Assembly (NCBI GenBank): GCA_963921935.1
Contig: OY998175.1
Coordinates: forward strand, 210,444,655 to 210,508,654
DNA: 64,000 nucleotides
From: Galeruca laticollis
Lineage: Eukaryota; Arthropoda; Insecta; Coleoptera; Chrysomelidae
Direction of reading: 5' to 3'
The notes beneath the pieces were generated by a model. That model searched no databases, was not told where the DNA came from, and was given only the letters and a program-made list of their open reading frames with translations. Shown here piece after piece: positions 1 through 10,624 of this stretch (the first letter of the stretch is position 1; each line of letters starts with the position of its first letter). The translations under genes and the position numbers were made by a program.

Positions 1-25
1 TTAGAAGCTGGATTTCGCAAGGACC

Positions 26-457
26 TTACTGTGAAATTATTCTTGTTTCTATCTCTCGGCAGATGAATTCGTCTTGAATAATTTCTCCACCCTTCGAATT
101 TTTAAATGCATAGCATAGCTCATTTAAAAGGAGAAGTTGGGGTATTATAAGTTTAAATTTTGGTTTGAAGGTGTAGGTATGGGATATAGATGATAGTAGT
201 TCTACAATCGGTACTTCTAATATGAAAATAATACCATTATATGTACTGTAAGTTTTAACTTTGATAATTTTTTCAAATAATAGAATATTGTTAAAAGATG
301 TTTCGAAATTAAATCTGTTATTTTTGTTAATATTTTTCCTAACTGTTATTATCTCTGAAAGTATTTCACTTGGGTTTGCTATATAATTGTGGAAAGTACC
401 AAAGTACAAATAAAAGACGTATAAACTGATAGACGGATGTGCCATGGGGTCCCGCAT
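26..457 (-). pseudogene. Envelope-like (insect errantivirus / Baculo_F type) remnant
   Basis: An open minus-strand frame of about 143 codons runs towards the left window edge. Its spacing of features resembles the middle of the envelope protein of insect gypsy-type endogenous retroviruses. A segment like GTFHNYIANPSEIL is followed by VKTYSTYNGIIFILEVPIVE, a run rich in aromatic and proline residues, then a leucine-rich stretch and a cysteine near EFICRE. This order (hydrophobic strand, conserved proline, later cysteine) is what I know of the Baculo_F/Env family. No signal peptide, furin site or membrane anchor is visible, so this is at best an internal fragment of an old copy. It abuts the decayed PLE at about 433 on the other strand. 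The family call rests on pattern alone and could be wrong. Confidence 0.4.
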
Positions 458-1443
458 TTCAAGTGTGATAGGTCAATTAGTGATGGAAGATCTGGAAGAG
501 ACTGTGATATCTAAACTACATTTTGAATTGCCTTTTTTCTACACATACGTAGACAATTGCATCTTAGCAATCCCAAAAAACAAAGAAAATTATGTTCTAG
601 AAATTTTCAATAATTACCAACCAAAACTACACTTTACTATTGAATTAGAAGAAAATACAAAAATTAAATTCCAGGATATTACAATTAACGAACAAAACGA
701 TAGTATAAGAACAGAATGGTACACGAAGAAAACATGGTCTTCTAGGTATACAAATTTCTTATCCCAACACCCGCTATCCCAAAAAAAATCCGTTGTAATA
801 GGTCTTGTGGACAGGGCTATCCAGCTGTCCGACTCAGAATATAGAGAGAGTGCATTAAAAAAGCAAAAAAAGTGCTACTTGAAAACAATTATCCAGAATA
901 TTTCGTCAATCACATTTTTAAAAAAAGAAAACATAAATTTTACAATAAAATCCAACATACAGCAAACAAAAATAAAAACAACGCAAATAATTACATCGTG
1001 TTATCCTATATCAGAGGATTATCTGAACAAATTAATAAATTGCTCAAGCACTACAACCTACTAGTTGCCAGCAAAAGCTATAACACCCTAAATAGCTGTT
1101 TTACACAACTAAAATCAAAAACAGCCAAACTAAAAAGAACTCATATTGTCTATGAAATAACGTGTAGCAATTGCGAAGGGGTTTATATAGGCCAAACCAG
1201 TCAGTATTTACAAAATAAAATAAAATCACATAAATATCATAAAAAAACCAAACGGCATTAACCAAAAACGAAACCAAGAAAAAACACACTTTTGACTATG
1301 AACAAACCAAAATCCTAAAAGCAGAAATTCACACAAGAAAAAGAGAACTTTATGAAACTATTGAAATAAAGAAAAATCAAAATGCTATAAATGACAAAAA
1401 AGATATGAAACTTATAAGTGAAATTTATTCAATTTTAATCTAA
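433..1443 (+). pseudogene. Penelope-like element, C-terminal RT plus GIY-YIG endonuclease, decayed
   Basis: The fragment begins abruptly in the RT domain with AMGSRISSVIGQLVMEDLEE, the PLE form of the PMGSPLSP motif. The catalytic motif follows as YVDNCILAIP, where the second aspartate of YVDD has become Asn (codon AAT at about 557). The first frame (444-1064) covers RT and linker. A second frame (872-1261) carries the linker and the start of the GIY-YIG nuclease, seen as CSNCEGVYIGQTSQ. After another frame change, 1262-1443 reads FDYEQTKILKAE and continues to a stop at 1441-1443, matching PLE C-termini. At least two frame changes and the lost aspartate make the copy dead. No terminal repeat is recognisable on either side. 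Confidence 0.8.
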
Positions 1444-1989
1444 AAATTCAGAAACTAACAACAACAATTAAAATCGGTTATAGAATAATCGCATGTAGTT
1501 ATAAATATAAGTTGAAAATAAAATCATTTTAATAAAGATATATTACGGCAATGGTCAATATGTTGCAAACAAATCTTGTTGATAATGAAGATCCTGTCTT
1601 CCTACAACCGGTGAAACAGCAATTGATATAATATTTGTAAACAAATCGTGGGCTTGATACAAAATTTGCGATATTGAAGATCTTCAATAATTCACTAAGT
1701 CTAGTTTCATTCTACCATCTTAGAATTAGTAAGGATCTTAAAACTCACTAAAATCGTAGAGAACGAGGATACAAAATACACATTAAGTCATTTTTATCAG
1801 TTCGTAGAAACGCAAAAACTCATTAAGTAACATAGTGAATTTTGTGCGTCGACATGTCGTGACAAATATGACTTAGTGAGTTTTATGTGTCTAAGAACAT
1901 TGGTTTTTTCTAACCTCAAAAATTGTATATTCTGAAGTTAAGTCAAATAATAGTTTTTATAGTTTATAGTTTCAGAAATAATAATTATT
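1444..1989. other. AT-rich stretch, no gene seen
   Basis: I see no open frame with family features here. The first part is probably PLE 3' flank. The phrase 'actcact/aactcattaagt' recurs weakly around 1740-1880 but forms no clear array. Confidence 0.4.
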
Positions 1990-3160
1990 ATGATGTATTC
2001 TAATCGAACTAAAAAAATACTTCAGTTATCAAATGCTCAGGAACCAAGAAGTAAGTGCCTTCTTTTAAGTTATTATTTTGTGATCAAAAAAACTAATAAT
2101 ATTCTAATTTTAAGATTCAAATCTGGGGCTTCTGGTAAATGAAGAAAACGGTTCGCATGAAAATGAAACGGTGCCTGAAAATTTGCCTATAATTACTAGT
2201 GTTGCACCCAACGAAAATATTATTGATAATATTATGATTATTCCCGAGCTTCTAAACAGCGGTAAGTTATTCATTTAAGAGCTTGTAAAGCGTGTAAGTT
2301 TTTGATTTACAACAAAGTAACGTCCAGATTTCTTTTGCAAATTCCGCCCAAAACGAGATCCGTTTTTGTCAATAAGATTTATATGAAACTAATATTCTCT
2401 AGATACAACAACAATGATAATCGAATATTTTAATATAATTGGAGAAAATGAAGTCAACGAACCCGAGAATGTCTTTGACTCACCAAAAATATCAGTAATT
2501 ACTGGTAAAGTAATCGACTAGGATTGAAACAGTGCATTATTTTGAAATATTTTCTGTTATTTTAGTTAGTGACTCTGCAATGAATTTTGGAGAAAAAATA
2601 AAGGAGTATACTGTAGATGAACACAATGTGGCTCTCACTGAAGTCCACAACTCAGCAGTTTATAATAAGGCGGAAAATCTTGAGCCGAAGAAAACTATTC
2701 TCGTACCATATTCTTCTTCTGATGAAGATACTGATTCTGTAGATACCGACCTAGCCACTTTACAGCGTCGGATTAGAAACTAAGCATCCGCTGAAATGCG
2801 GGTAAAAAGGTTAACTAGTTGGAGAAGAAGTGACCCACAGACATGGAATAGAAATAAAACTAAAGAAAAAATGAGCAAATGTCAAATTCATCAACAAAAG
2901 GGAAAATAAGACCTCAAAAAGCACCTCAGCCTATTTCTTGCAAAAATTTGTGTAGGTTTAAATGTAAAAATAAATTTGAGGAAGAAGAAAGGAGAGAAAT
3001 ATGCAGAGAAAATTGGATTCTTAAACTTTTCGAGAGAAAAATGGATTTTATTTTGAGAAATGTTGAAATAGAGTTACCAAAAACTCGCAAACCATGAAAA
3101 GGTGAAAACAGTAAACTTAGAGGCAATGTCAAAAAGTATCAAAGTATCTATACGTCTTCA
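1990..3160 (+). pseudogene. Broken multi-exon gene of an uncharacterised insect protein family
   Basis: Four exons can be joined in one frame: 1990-2050, 2115-2261, 2403-2504 and 2566-2783. Every junction has GT/AG borders and matching phase (phase 1 each time); the donors read AAgtaagt, Ggtaagtt and Ggtaaagt. The product begins MMYSNRTKKILQLSNAQEPR and includes an acidic run, SSSDEDTDSVDTD. A TAA at 2781-2783 interrupts it. The same frame continues with WRRSDPQTWNRNKTKEKMSK, and after a frameshift near 2880 come ISCKNLCRFKCKNKFEEEER and RKMDFILRNVEIE. The Cys-rich 'CRxKC...EEERxxI' block followed by an 'FI' segment is common in large families of uncharacterised insect proteins, possibly transposon-derived. 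With a stop and a frameshift I call it a pseudogene. An assembly error at both sites would make it a real gene. Confidence 0.5.
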
Positions 3161-3179
3161 ACACCAAATTTAATATTCA

Positions 3180-4187
3180 CAATTACTTTCTTTCTGCAGT
3201 TCTGTCAAAAAAAATATTGACAGGCTCTTCCGAAAATTTGCAATCAATGTCTCTATTTCTCCACCAGATATATCTTTTAAATGGAGAAACTATCATCTTC
3301 TATCTTCAGAAACACCTTCTTCATAAATTCTAACGGTTGCACTTTTCATCTAAAAGTTTCCTTTTTTATTGACCAAGTTTCTATTACTTTTATATTTCTT
3401 CCAAACTTCAAAACTCTTTCAATTCTCGATTTCGATCTACTTTATTATATATCTCCTCCTTAAACTATCAAACTGATAACATTCTTTCTACTTCCAAAAT
3501 CAATAGATTTTCTTAAAATTTTAATATTGTTATGACAACCAAATATCCTACTTGATTGCAATTAAAATTACATCATTTATCCTAAATGTTATCTGAAAAC
3601 TCTAATTACATAGTTATTTATATAAAAAACAACTAGGAATAATTTATTTATTTATTAAAACTAAATTCAATTAAATTATTATAGTCCAATTTCCAAGATT
3701 TTTGATAAAACTAAATGAGTCGTTTGGTAAATTTTCAGTTATCAAAAATTAGAATAGTTTTAGAATCATTATCATAAATAATGATCATAAAGTCAAATTG
3801 AGTGACTGTAGATCAGGCATTACATTTTTATCTCCAGAGACATTTTTTATAGCAGCTTTTGCTTATTATTTATGTTATGATCAATAGATTTTAAAATAGC
3901 TGTTCCTGGATCTTGGTACGTATTTTTCGTTTTCCCAGCAAATGAATTCATGTTGACGAAATCATATACTTTTGATGATACTGATTTTATCCTTGCAAAT
4001 TTCAAATCGTTGTTGAAAATGGATGAAGTCTTAAATGTAGTTGTAAAAATATTTGCTACGTACACTTGACTTGACACTATATTTTATTTATTATTTATAA
4101 ACTTTTATATCAGAAAATTCTCTATAATTAAGAGTCTCACTTATCCCCCTACTTCTTAATTATTTTTTTAACTTTTGGATATCACTC
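3180..4187. other. No recognisable gene
   Basis: The first 150 bases may be a decayed continuation of the multi-exon pseudogene upstream (a frame giving NIHNYFLSAVLSKK). The rest is AT-rich and I see nothing in it. Confidence 0.35.
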
Positions 4188-4191
4188 AATA

Positions 4192-4263
<72 letters not shown>
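4188..4263. repeat. (TA)n array
   Basis: An almost pure TA dinucleotide run of about 75 bases, broken once by a C. Confidence 0.95.
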
Positions 4264-4266
<3 letters not shown>

Positions 4267-4413
4267 CACTCCTAAATATTGGGGATGCAATCAGGGGCCA
4301 GTAATCAAACTATGCGAAGATTGTGTGGACAATTTTATTAAAGTCAAGCTTTCGAAACAGTTCATTTCTTTTCCAAGACAACTGAAATAATATTATACAA
4401 ATTAATTCACAAC

Positions 4414-4434
4414 TAATATATATTATATATATAC

Positions 4435-4500
<66 letters not shown>
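4414..4500. repeat. (TA)n array
   Basis: A second TA run with a few C and TT interruptions, separated from the first by about 150 bases that do not match other parts of the window. Confidence 0.95.
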
Positions 4501-4503
<3 letters not shown>

Positions 4504-4599
4504 CTTTCAATAGGATCAAGCGTATTAACTTTTATATAACAAAAAAACCTATAATCTAAAGTGTTCTAAATATTCCAAAAAAAGAGGATCATAGGATTT

Positions 4600-4735
4600 T
4601 GTTCATATCTGATTATATATGAGCATATATGATCAGATATGACCAAATATGAGCATTCGATATATGGACGTATATGATCACATATAAATGCCAATATATG
4701 GAGAAAATCCATAACTATATGATCATATATGATCT
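4600..4735. repeat. Degenerate ATATGATC / ATATGAGC repeat
   Basis: Overlapping, self-complementary words such as ATATGATCATATATGA recur about ten times with variable spacing. The stretch can fold back on itself in many registers. It looks like a decayed short tandem repeat and no function is evident. Confidence 0.6.
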
Positions 4736-4950
4736 TTTTTTCGCAGATGTTTCTTAAAAATGGTAATGTATTAATTCTGTTGCGACTGATAACAATACGA
4801 ATCTTCTATATAGCTTGTTTCATATGATTTGTATCAACTGTATAACGCCCTTTCTTTTACAAGTTTTGTCCTTATATCGCACTACGAAACGTTTTCCGAC
4901 ACGTTTTAAGACAAACATTTCAATAAATCAATAGATATAAAATAGAATAT

Positions 4951-5404
4951 TCACTCGAGGAGTGTGTCGGAGAATAACTAACTTCTTGTTATACTTGGTA
5001 GTTCACTTTAATTCAATTGTTTCTACTTGGTACGACTAGATCACTTCAAAGAAATTACGACACGATCACGTGACCTCCTCTTATGCTTCCTGCCTACAAG
5101 ACGCAGTTACGCTTATCACGCGGCGGTTAGAGAATATAGCGGTAACCAATCAACGTTTCGCGTGCTCGTTTACCGCGCGGCGAAAGTTGAATTCTATCCA
5201 ACTTTTCCCGCACAGCAAACGAAAAAGCGAGACGTTGATTCTTTACTGCTGTATTCCCTAACCAGCTTCGGTCACGCGTCAAGAGCAGCGTTCCAAAACT
5301 CTATTCGAATGGTAAAGTAGCACTTAATTTATCAATACGGACAAAAAGAACTAAGATTTCTTTATAGTGATCAGTTAATAAATTATACTATACTCCTCGA
5401 GTGG
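4951..5404. mobile_element. Candidate MITE with 12-bp terminal inverted repeats
   Basis: CACTCGAGGAGT near 4951 is matched by ACTCCTCGAGTG near 5392-5403. Between them lies a less AT-rich segment with several CpG words. The termini match perfectly only over 12 bases, and I cannot see a convincing target duplication. Short open frames inside it have no family features. Confidence 0.3.
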
Positions 5405-5458
5405 AGTTTTGGAATGCAACCAAGCGTTGCCGCGTCCTGTGAGCAGGAAGCATTAGAG

Positions 5459-5614
5459 TGCAATCACATGGAGCGTAAAATGGGTAGGTGTAACTTGCGT
5501 CAGCCAATCAATCGTCTAGACTATCATTTCAGCTATGATTTGCGTATGATAGTCTAGACGATTGATTGGCTGGCTCAAATTACGCGTACGCATTTTACGC
5601 TCCATGTAACTGCA
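5459..5614. mobile_element. MITE-like long palindrome
   Basis: The left half starts TGCAATCACATGGAGCGTAA and the right half ends with its near-perfect reverse complement (TTACGCTCCATGTAACTGCA). The inner arms CAGCCAATCAATCGTCTAGA / TCTAGACGATTGATTGGCTG are perfectly complementary around a loop of about 20 bases. The whole 156-bp unit is essentially one hairpin, typical of a non-autonomous foldback or MITE element. Confidence 0.65.
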
Positions 5615-5619
5615 ACTTT

Positions 5620-5758
5620 AGGTTGATATTACATGTGTAGTATACGATATGTTGATATGTTGATTATCATGCACGCGGCAATCCTAGAAATACTCTATTC
5701 GCTAACCAATTAACGTATCCGAAGAGTTTGTCGTATGGCACATGTAATATCAGCCTAA
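5620..5758. mobile_element. MITE copy 1 (inverted partner of the copy at 5846)
   Basis: The unit starts AGGTTGATATTACATGTG and ends CACATGTAATATCAGCCTA, giving terminal inverted repeats of about 18 bp. The interior shares words such as CTAACCAATTAACGTA and ATCCTAGAAATACTC, in reverse complement, with the unit at 5846-5988. It directly abuts the palindromic MITE on its left. Confidence 0.6.
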
Positions 5759-5845
5759 CGGCTTCTTTGGTGTTTGACGACATTAAACGATAATTTAGCG
5801 TTTTTGACGAGTGTCAAAATAAACGATCAGTCTTCATATATGTAT

Positions 5846-5988
5846 AAGGCTGATATTACATGTGTTGTACGACAAGCTTTTCGGGTACGTTAATTGGTTA
5901 ACGAAAAGAGTATTTCTAGGATAGCCCCGGGTACACCAATCAACATATCCGTAAAAGCTTGCGCACCACAAATTAATATTAACCTAAG
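5846..5988. mobile_element. MITE copy 2, opposite orientation
   Basis: The unit starts AAGGCTGATATTACATGTG and ends ATTAATATTAACCT. Its interior (TACGTTAATTGGTTAACG, GAGTATTTCTAGGAT) is the reverse complement of copy 1, about 90 bp away. Two copies of one short family in opposite orientation support the mobile-element call. Confidence 0.6.
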
Positions 5989-5989
5989 A

Positions 5990-7200
5990 CTCAAAACATA
6001 TGCACTTTCGTATCATCTCTGCCATCACCATTAATATGGAATTATTAACAAAAATAAATATTTTATAAAAATATACACGCCAGTGTGAATGTACTCGTTT
6101 CCTCTGCTTTTCATCACGTGTTGTATCAACCCGCTTTCATGAAAGTCGCCAACATAATGTACTTGAGCTATGTTCCGAAATAAACTGCCTTTATTAAAAA
6201 TATACCGTTTTCTACAGATCTCTGGCACGGGCAGTGAATTTTAGAACGCTGCCTTAGTGATATGTGACAGGTCGTTTGTTGTAACGGTAACCAGGTTATG
6301 GCCATCAAGCCGCAGTTTCTCTCTTCAAGTAGCTCTTCAAATACTCTTTCCAACAAGCAAGAACTGAGTCGGGATGTCGTGAAAAGTTATTTGACGGAAT
6401 ATCGTACGCATATCTGCAACAAGTTGTTGGCGTATATGGACAACCAGAAACTTATGAGCTCAATAAGCCAATTAATTTGCTTTCACGTACCTCTAGCTTT
6501 TCAGACGACTCGTCTTCGCCGGCAACGAAATTGTAAAGCGAATAAAATTCCTAAAGTGTACATAAGCTGGAGCTAACACAGATACACTGTATCTGTTTCG
6601 CTTAAGTTCCCTGTATCTCCAATTATCTTCTTCAGACAGATAATCATTTATGGCTTGGGATCCACTCATCTACGAAAGTGAGCCTGCTGGAAAAATACCG
6701 GGTGTTGAATTAGACATGTGAAAATTTTGAAATGTGATATTTGTGGCTTTGCAACAAATTAATAAAGGCGTCTGTGCTTCAGATACTTCTACGCATCTGA
6801 ACAATAGTTTGCAGGAAATAATTTCGGATATGCTACCCGATCATATAAGCCGCAACTTGATAGCATTATTTCCGTCTTCTGTGGTGTTACGTTACGTCTA
6901 CAACAGACGTAAGCGCTTCTCTCTCTGCGATCAGCCTTAGTATTGGATAAATTAAAGAAATATCTTACATTAAATGATCATTTACACGCGAGTGTGTGTT
7001 CCCGTTTTCTTCTTTTTCATCTCGTGTTGCATTGTGCAACATTCCAGATTTTACTTCTTGTTATGAAAATCTATCGTTAATGTTAGTTTTATTACAGATG
7101 GAGCTTAACTGTATACTAACGTAACTGGAAGGGAGGCGAGCTTGAAAACCGGTGAGGCAAAATTGAAATGTATGCAACCCGCTGTTGTGTAGTATTTCTT
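5990..7200. other. Unassigned segment with an internal diverged duplication
   Basis: Segments near 6072-6132 and 6984-7046 share a diverged block (TACACGCcAGTGTG... / TACACGCgAGTGTG..., then TTTTCATCacGTGTTG / TTTTCATCtcGTGTTG). The sequence between is less AT-rich than the flanks. Two short plus-strand frames (6298-6576, 6734-6940) lie in it, but neither shows a domain, splice pattern or codon bias I can defend. It could be a decayed repeat. Confidence 0.3.
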
Positions 7201-9587
7201 TCTCTTTCTTCTGTATGCGCTAATGTAGTTCCTGATGAACAACCGATTATTATTTGAATGTAATCCTCATTTTATTGAAATATAAAATTCTAGACAAATG
7301 GAAGTACTTAATTAATTCAATAATTTTAAGTTGTCAACACATGAGAAATATTATTTACTAGATTTTGGTGTGTACAGTGGATCTTACCAATAATGATGAA
7401 AAAATATTTCGAGCCCTTTAATATATATTCGTTCTATCAAATGAAAAAATAGACTTTTGTAAAGAATATATTTATTTATAATATTACAAAATTGTAACTA
7501 AAATGTAACTAATACTACTACTTAAATTAACAATTGTTCAATAAAATCAATTTCGACATTTTTTGCCGTATGCTAGAAGATTTACCGTGTAACCTTAAAG
7601 AGGTACAAGCTTTGCATGATGATGCATTCTATACTTCAGGAAAATGTCAACAAAATTTCTAATTAGTTGCATTTCATGCGAATCTTCATTTGCAAATTTC
7701 TCTGTGAAAGGATGTTTTGGATTGGACCAACTCTAAATTTTTCATAAAACTATTTACAGCTTTCGCTTTCAGCAATATTGCACCGTAATGTTCTTTCTGT
7801 AAAATGTATAATTATATAAATAATATTTGATGCGTAGAGTTAACCGCCACGTGTTACCTACACAGTTTACAAATGTTTTAAAATTTTCTAGTGGTGCATG
7901 ATAAGTATGATCTAGGTTCACTCCTTTCAGAGGATTGGAAGTTAATATTTAAATGCAATGCTGGTACTTAATTTTTTTCAACAAACTACGGACTTCAAAC
8001 CCTGCAATATAATAAGTTAAGTTGTCTTGAAAATTTTAGTTCCGGAATAATGCAATTTGTTGCAACCGTATGAATGTAGCACCTGGCCTTCATGCTCTGT
8101 GAGTACGATAAAGAGGCACACACTACACATTGGTTCCCTCCTTGTCAGTTGCGCCTTACACAGCACTGCTTATTCTCTCTCGAGGCTCGGGACCTATCCA
8201 GGTAGTATTGAGATCACTATTGTTGAGAGTTGGTGTACCGAATGTCTCATAGAGTATATTTACAAAATATATATTCTGGAGAATGGTTATTTTAACGACA
8301 GTTGCTAAAGTCATCGTTCTATAGATATCCTGTAGTATACCGTTCTGTGGAAAATCCCTTATATACCCCAATATCCCAATTGTAAGTGTTTCTTTAGTTA
8401 AAAACACCGCTACGTGTAAATGTGACCTCGTCAACAAAAATAATTTCGTTAATAAAATTACGATCTTCATTTTTTACTTCATTTTATGTATAGTATATGT
8501 AAGATATGTATACATATAAGGGAAGTATTGTAATGGAGTGATTTTGACATTTCGATATTCGTGAGAATCTACACGTTTCTAAGTCCAAAAAACCCATTTT
8601 TAAAAAATGTCGGTCGGTCGGTCGGTCTGTCGGTCTGTCAACACGAAAACTCAAGGGCGATCGAATTTTTTAATGAAGTTTTATATGTAGGTTCAGAACG
8701 TAAAAACGTAGGTTAACTTCATAAATAAGCACAATCTGATTTACAGTTTTCCGGAAAATCACATTTTCATAAATTTTTCTCAAATTTCTGACAAATTTAC
8801 TGGAATCCTCGTATCAAAAAAATCTGCTATAAGAGTTGTCCCGTTTATTATTGGCCGCAGCTGTACATGATCCATGTAAAAATTATAGGACAATCGAAAC
8901 ATTGTACAATTGTGCTAAACTTTCTATTCCACAAGTGGCGTAGAGTTTGGGAACGACTAACCAGTCACTTGCCCCTGTCGGACGCCTTTGGATGTAGCCA
9001 GAAACATTTGTTTAACATAATTTAGTAGGGTGTACAGAGTCTACAGTTTCTGTCAATTATGAAATGGATACGTAAAACAGTTTTATAGTATTGAGCACAA
9101 GTCATTTTTAAATTTTTAAACAAAACACCCTGTAACTCAGTAAGCAGCTACATTTTATTTAGGTGCTTTGGGTTAAATCTTCATAATTTGAAGTCAGGAT
9201 TCTACTGTTAAATTATTTCCAGTTAGTAGATAACCCGCTTGGGAGATTTAATATCGGTAAAACGGGATTTCCTTCTAAAATAAATACATTTCCGTCGAAT
9301 TTGTGGTAAATCTAGGGAGCTTGGTTATATTTGTGGAAGTAACATTGGTTTTATAGGTATGATAATTCTTACTTGGTGTGCGTTCATAAAACTGGTATGA
9401 AATTAACAAAAATACCTGAAAAATTATAACAATGAAACTGGAACCATTTTAAATAATACCAATTTCAATAAATAACAGGTATGCAAAAAATATAAGCAGT
9501 TATTACAAGAACATATCGCGTTATTGTTCATCAAAAGAACAATAAAACGATATATTTATTATTATCTAACCATGGCAATTTTGTCAT
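7200..9587. other. No recognisable gene; one GTCGGTC microsatellite
   Basis: AT-rich sequence. At 8608-8640 a run of GTCG/GTCT tetranucleotides precedes 'caacacgaaaactcaag', a context often seen in dispersed insect repeats. Nothing else could be assigned. Confidence 0.4.
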
Positions 9588-10248
9588 GGTTAAATTTAAA
9601 AGTGTGATTTTTCAATCATGTCGTGATCGTTGGTGTGGACATTGATCTATTGTTGTTTTTCTTTGATGTTTTCACCAAAGCAACCAAAAAAACATAACAG
9701 TATTGCTTAGAAATTTGGATTTTTATTAAATATTTTTACTTCAACCTTTCAAGTGACCCCCGTAACACTACCTGTCGACAGCAGTCGATTTCACGTTGAA
9801 ATATATATTCAACAAAATCAGTTCGTTTCTTGTACGTCTTTTGGTTTTAGAAAACAGGAAAAAAATCCTGGCTCTCATTACTATATGTAGGAGAGAAATT
9901 AGATTTAGTCGACATTTTTGTCTTTAGTGGATGAAGGTTTTCCTGCAATTTGTGAAATGTGAGTTTAATTTTAAATCAACACTACAAGTAAGTCGTAATG
10001 ATTTCAAAAATTATTTTCTCTATTAAATTAATCGGTTTTTTCTTTCTGGTTTATTATAGCCTTTAAAAATGAAGACAATGCTCTTCGAAAGCTTAGGTAA
10101 TGTACTAATTGATTCACTTTATCTCTAACCTGTAAAGTTTTTTGGCTGCTATCCCCACGAGTTTGAGGGTTTTTTAACAAAGACCACTCTTTGAAGTTTT
10201 ATTTTTTAACTAGTCAGCCGTGACTAACTGCCAACTTTTGGTTTTTGG

Positions 10249-10249
<1 letters not shown>
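9588..10249 (+). mobile_element. Solo terminal repeat (pLTR) of the 53-59 kb PLE family
   Basis: This stretch matches the terminal repeats at 53363-54020 and 56955-57613 (minus) and 58970-59586 (plus) almost end to end. Shared words include GTGTGGACATTGATCTATTG, CCACGAGTTTGAGGGTTTTT and TAACTGCCAACTTTTGGTTT. No RT or endonuclease sequence is attached, so it is a solo or severely truncated copy. Its right end runs straight into a (TA)n array. Confidence 0.8.
10055..10097 (+). ncRNA. Hammerhead-ribozyme-like motif in the PLE terminal repeat
   Basis: After TAGCC (possible stem I) comes TTTAAAAA at the position of CUGANGA. A hairpin GAAGA...TCTTC follows (stem II), then GAAAGCTTAGG, i.e. GAA followed by a 2-bp stem III (AG/CT), the cleavage-site T and stem I'. 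PLE terminal repeats are known to carry minimal hammerheads of this type. The CUGANGA core is degenerate here, so this copy is probably inactive. Confidence 0.4.

Positions 10250-10313
<64 letters not shown>
10250..10313. repeat. (TA)n array
   Basis: A pure TA run of about 64 bases at the exact end of the PLE terminal repeat. Confidence 0.95.
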
Positions 10314-10317
<4 letters not shown>

Positions 10318-10360
10318 CTCTCAATATATTAGGTTCACGGGTTGAATCGCGTTGGATATT

Positions 10361-10411
10361 TGTAATTTCTCGACGTTTTGGCTTTCACTTTGAAGCCATT
10401 ATCAAGAGGGG
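10361..10411 (-). ncRNA. Hammerhead-ribozyme-like motif of another PLE family
   Basis: Read on the minus strand, TTGATAA (core CUGAUGA-like) is followed by a hairpin GGCTTCAAAGTGAAAGCC and then AAAACGTCGAGAAA. In the family form this would be GAAAC-GUC, with GUC as the cleavage triplet. The core has substitutions, so it is a remnant. It lies just past the (TA)n array, suggesting a second PLE terminal fragment joined to the first. Confidence 0.5.
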
Positions 10412-10439
10412 GAATGAGGTTAGTCGCTCATTAATCTAG

Positions 10440-10624
10440 GAAGTGACCCGGTTCCGTAGTCTCAATCTGCCTACTCTACTCAACGAATCACCCATTTCGG
10501 CTAATTACAATGCCTCAATCTGCTTACTCCTTGGAATTTCACCGAAAAAGGACAATAATAACAAAATAAATAAAATAATAAAAAAATACTTACTAATTAA
10601 AACATCGTAAAACACTAACACTCG
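10440..10624. other. Short unassigned junction
   Basis: About 185 bases between the PLE remnant and the gypsy pol remnant. It repeats 'CTCAATCTGC(C/T)TACTC' twice. No integrase or LTR sequence is recognisable. Confidence 0.35.

Noticed and set aside
5027..5320. 97-codon plus-strand frame in the MITE cluster
   Set aside because: It lies inside a candidate foldback element, overlaps another frame, and shows no domain.
6298..6576. 92-codon plus-strand frame with a Ser run
   Set aside because: No family pattern or splice context; an antisense frame of similar length overlaps it.
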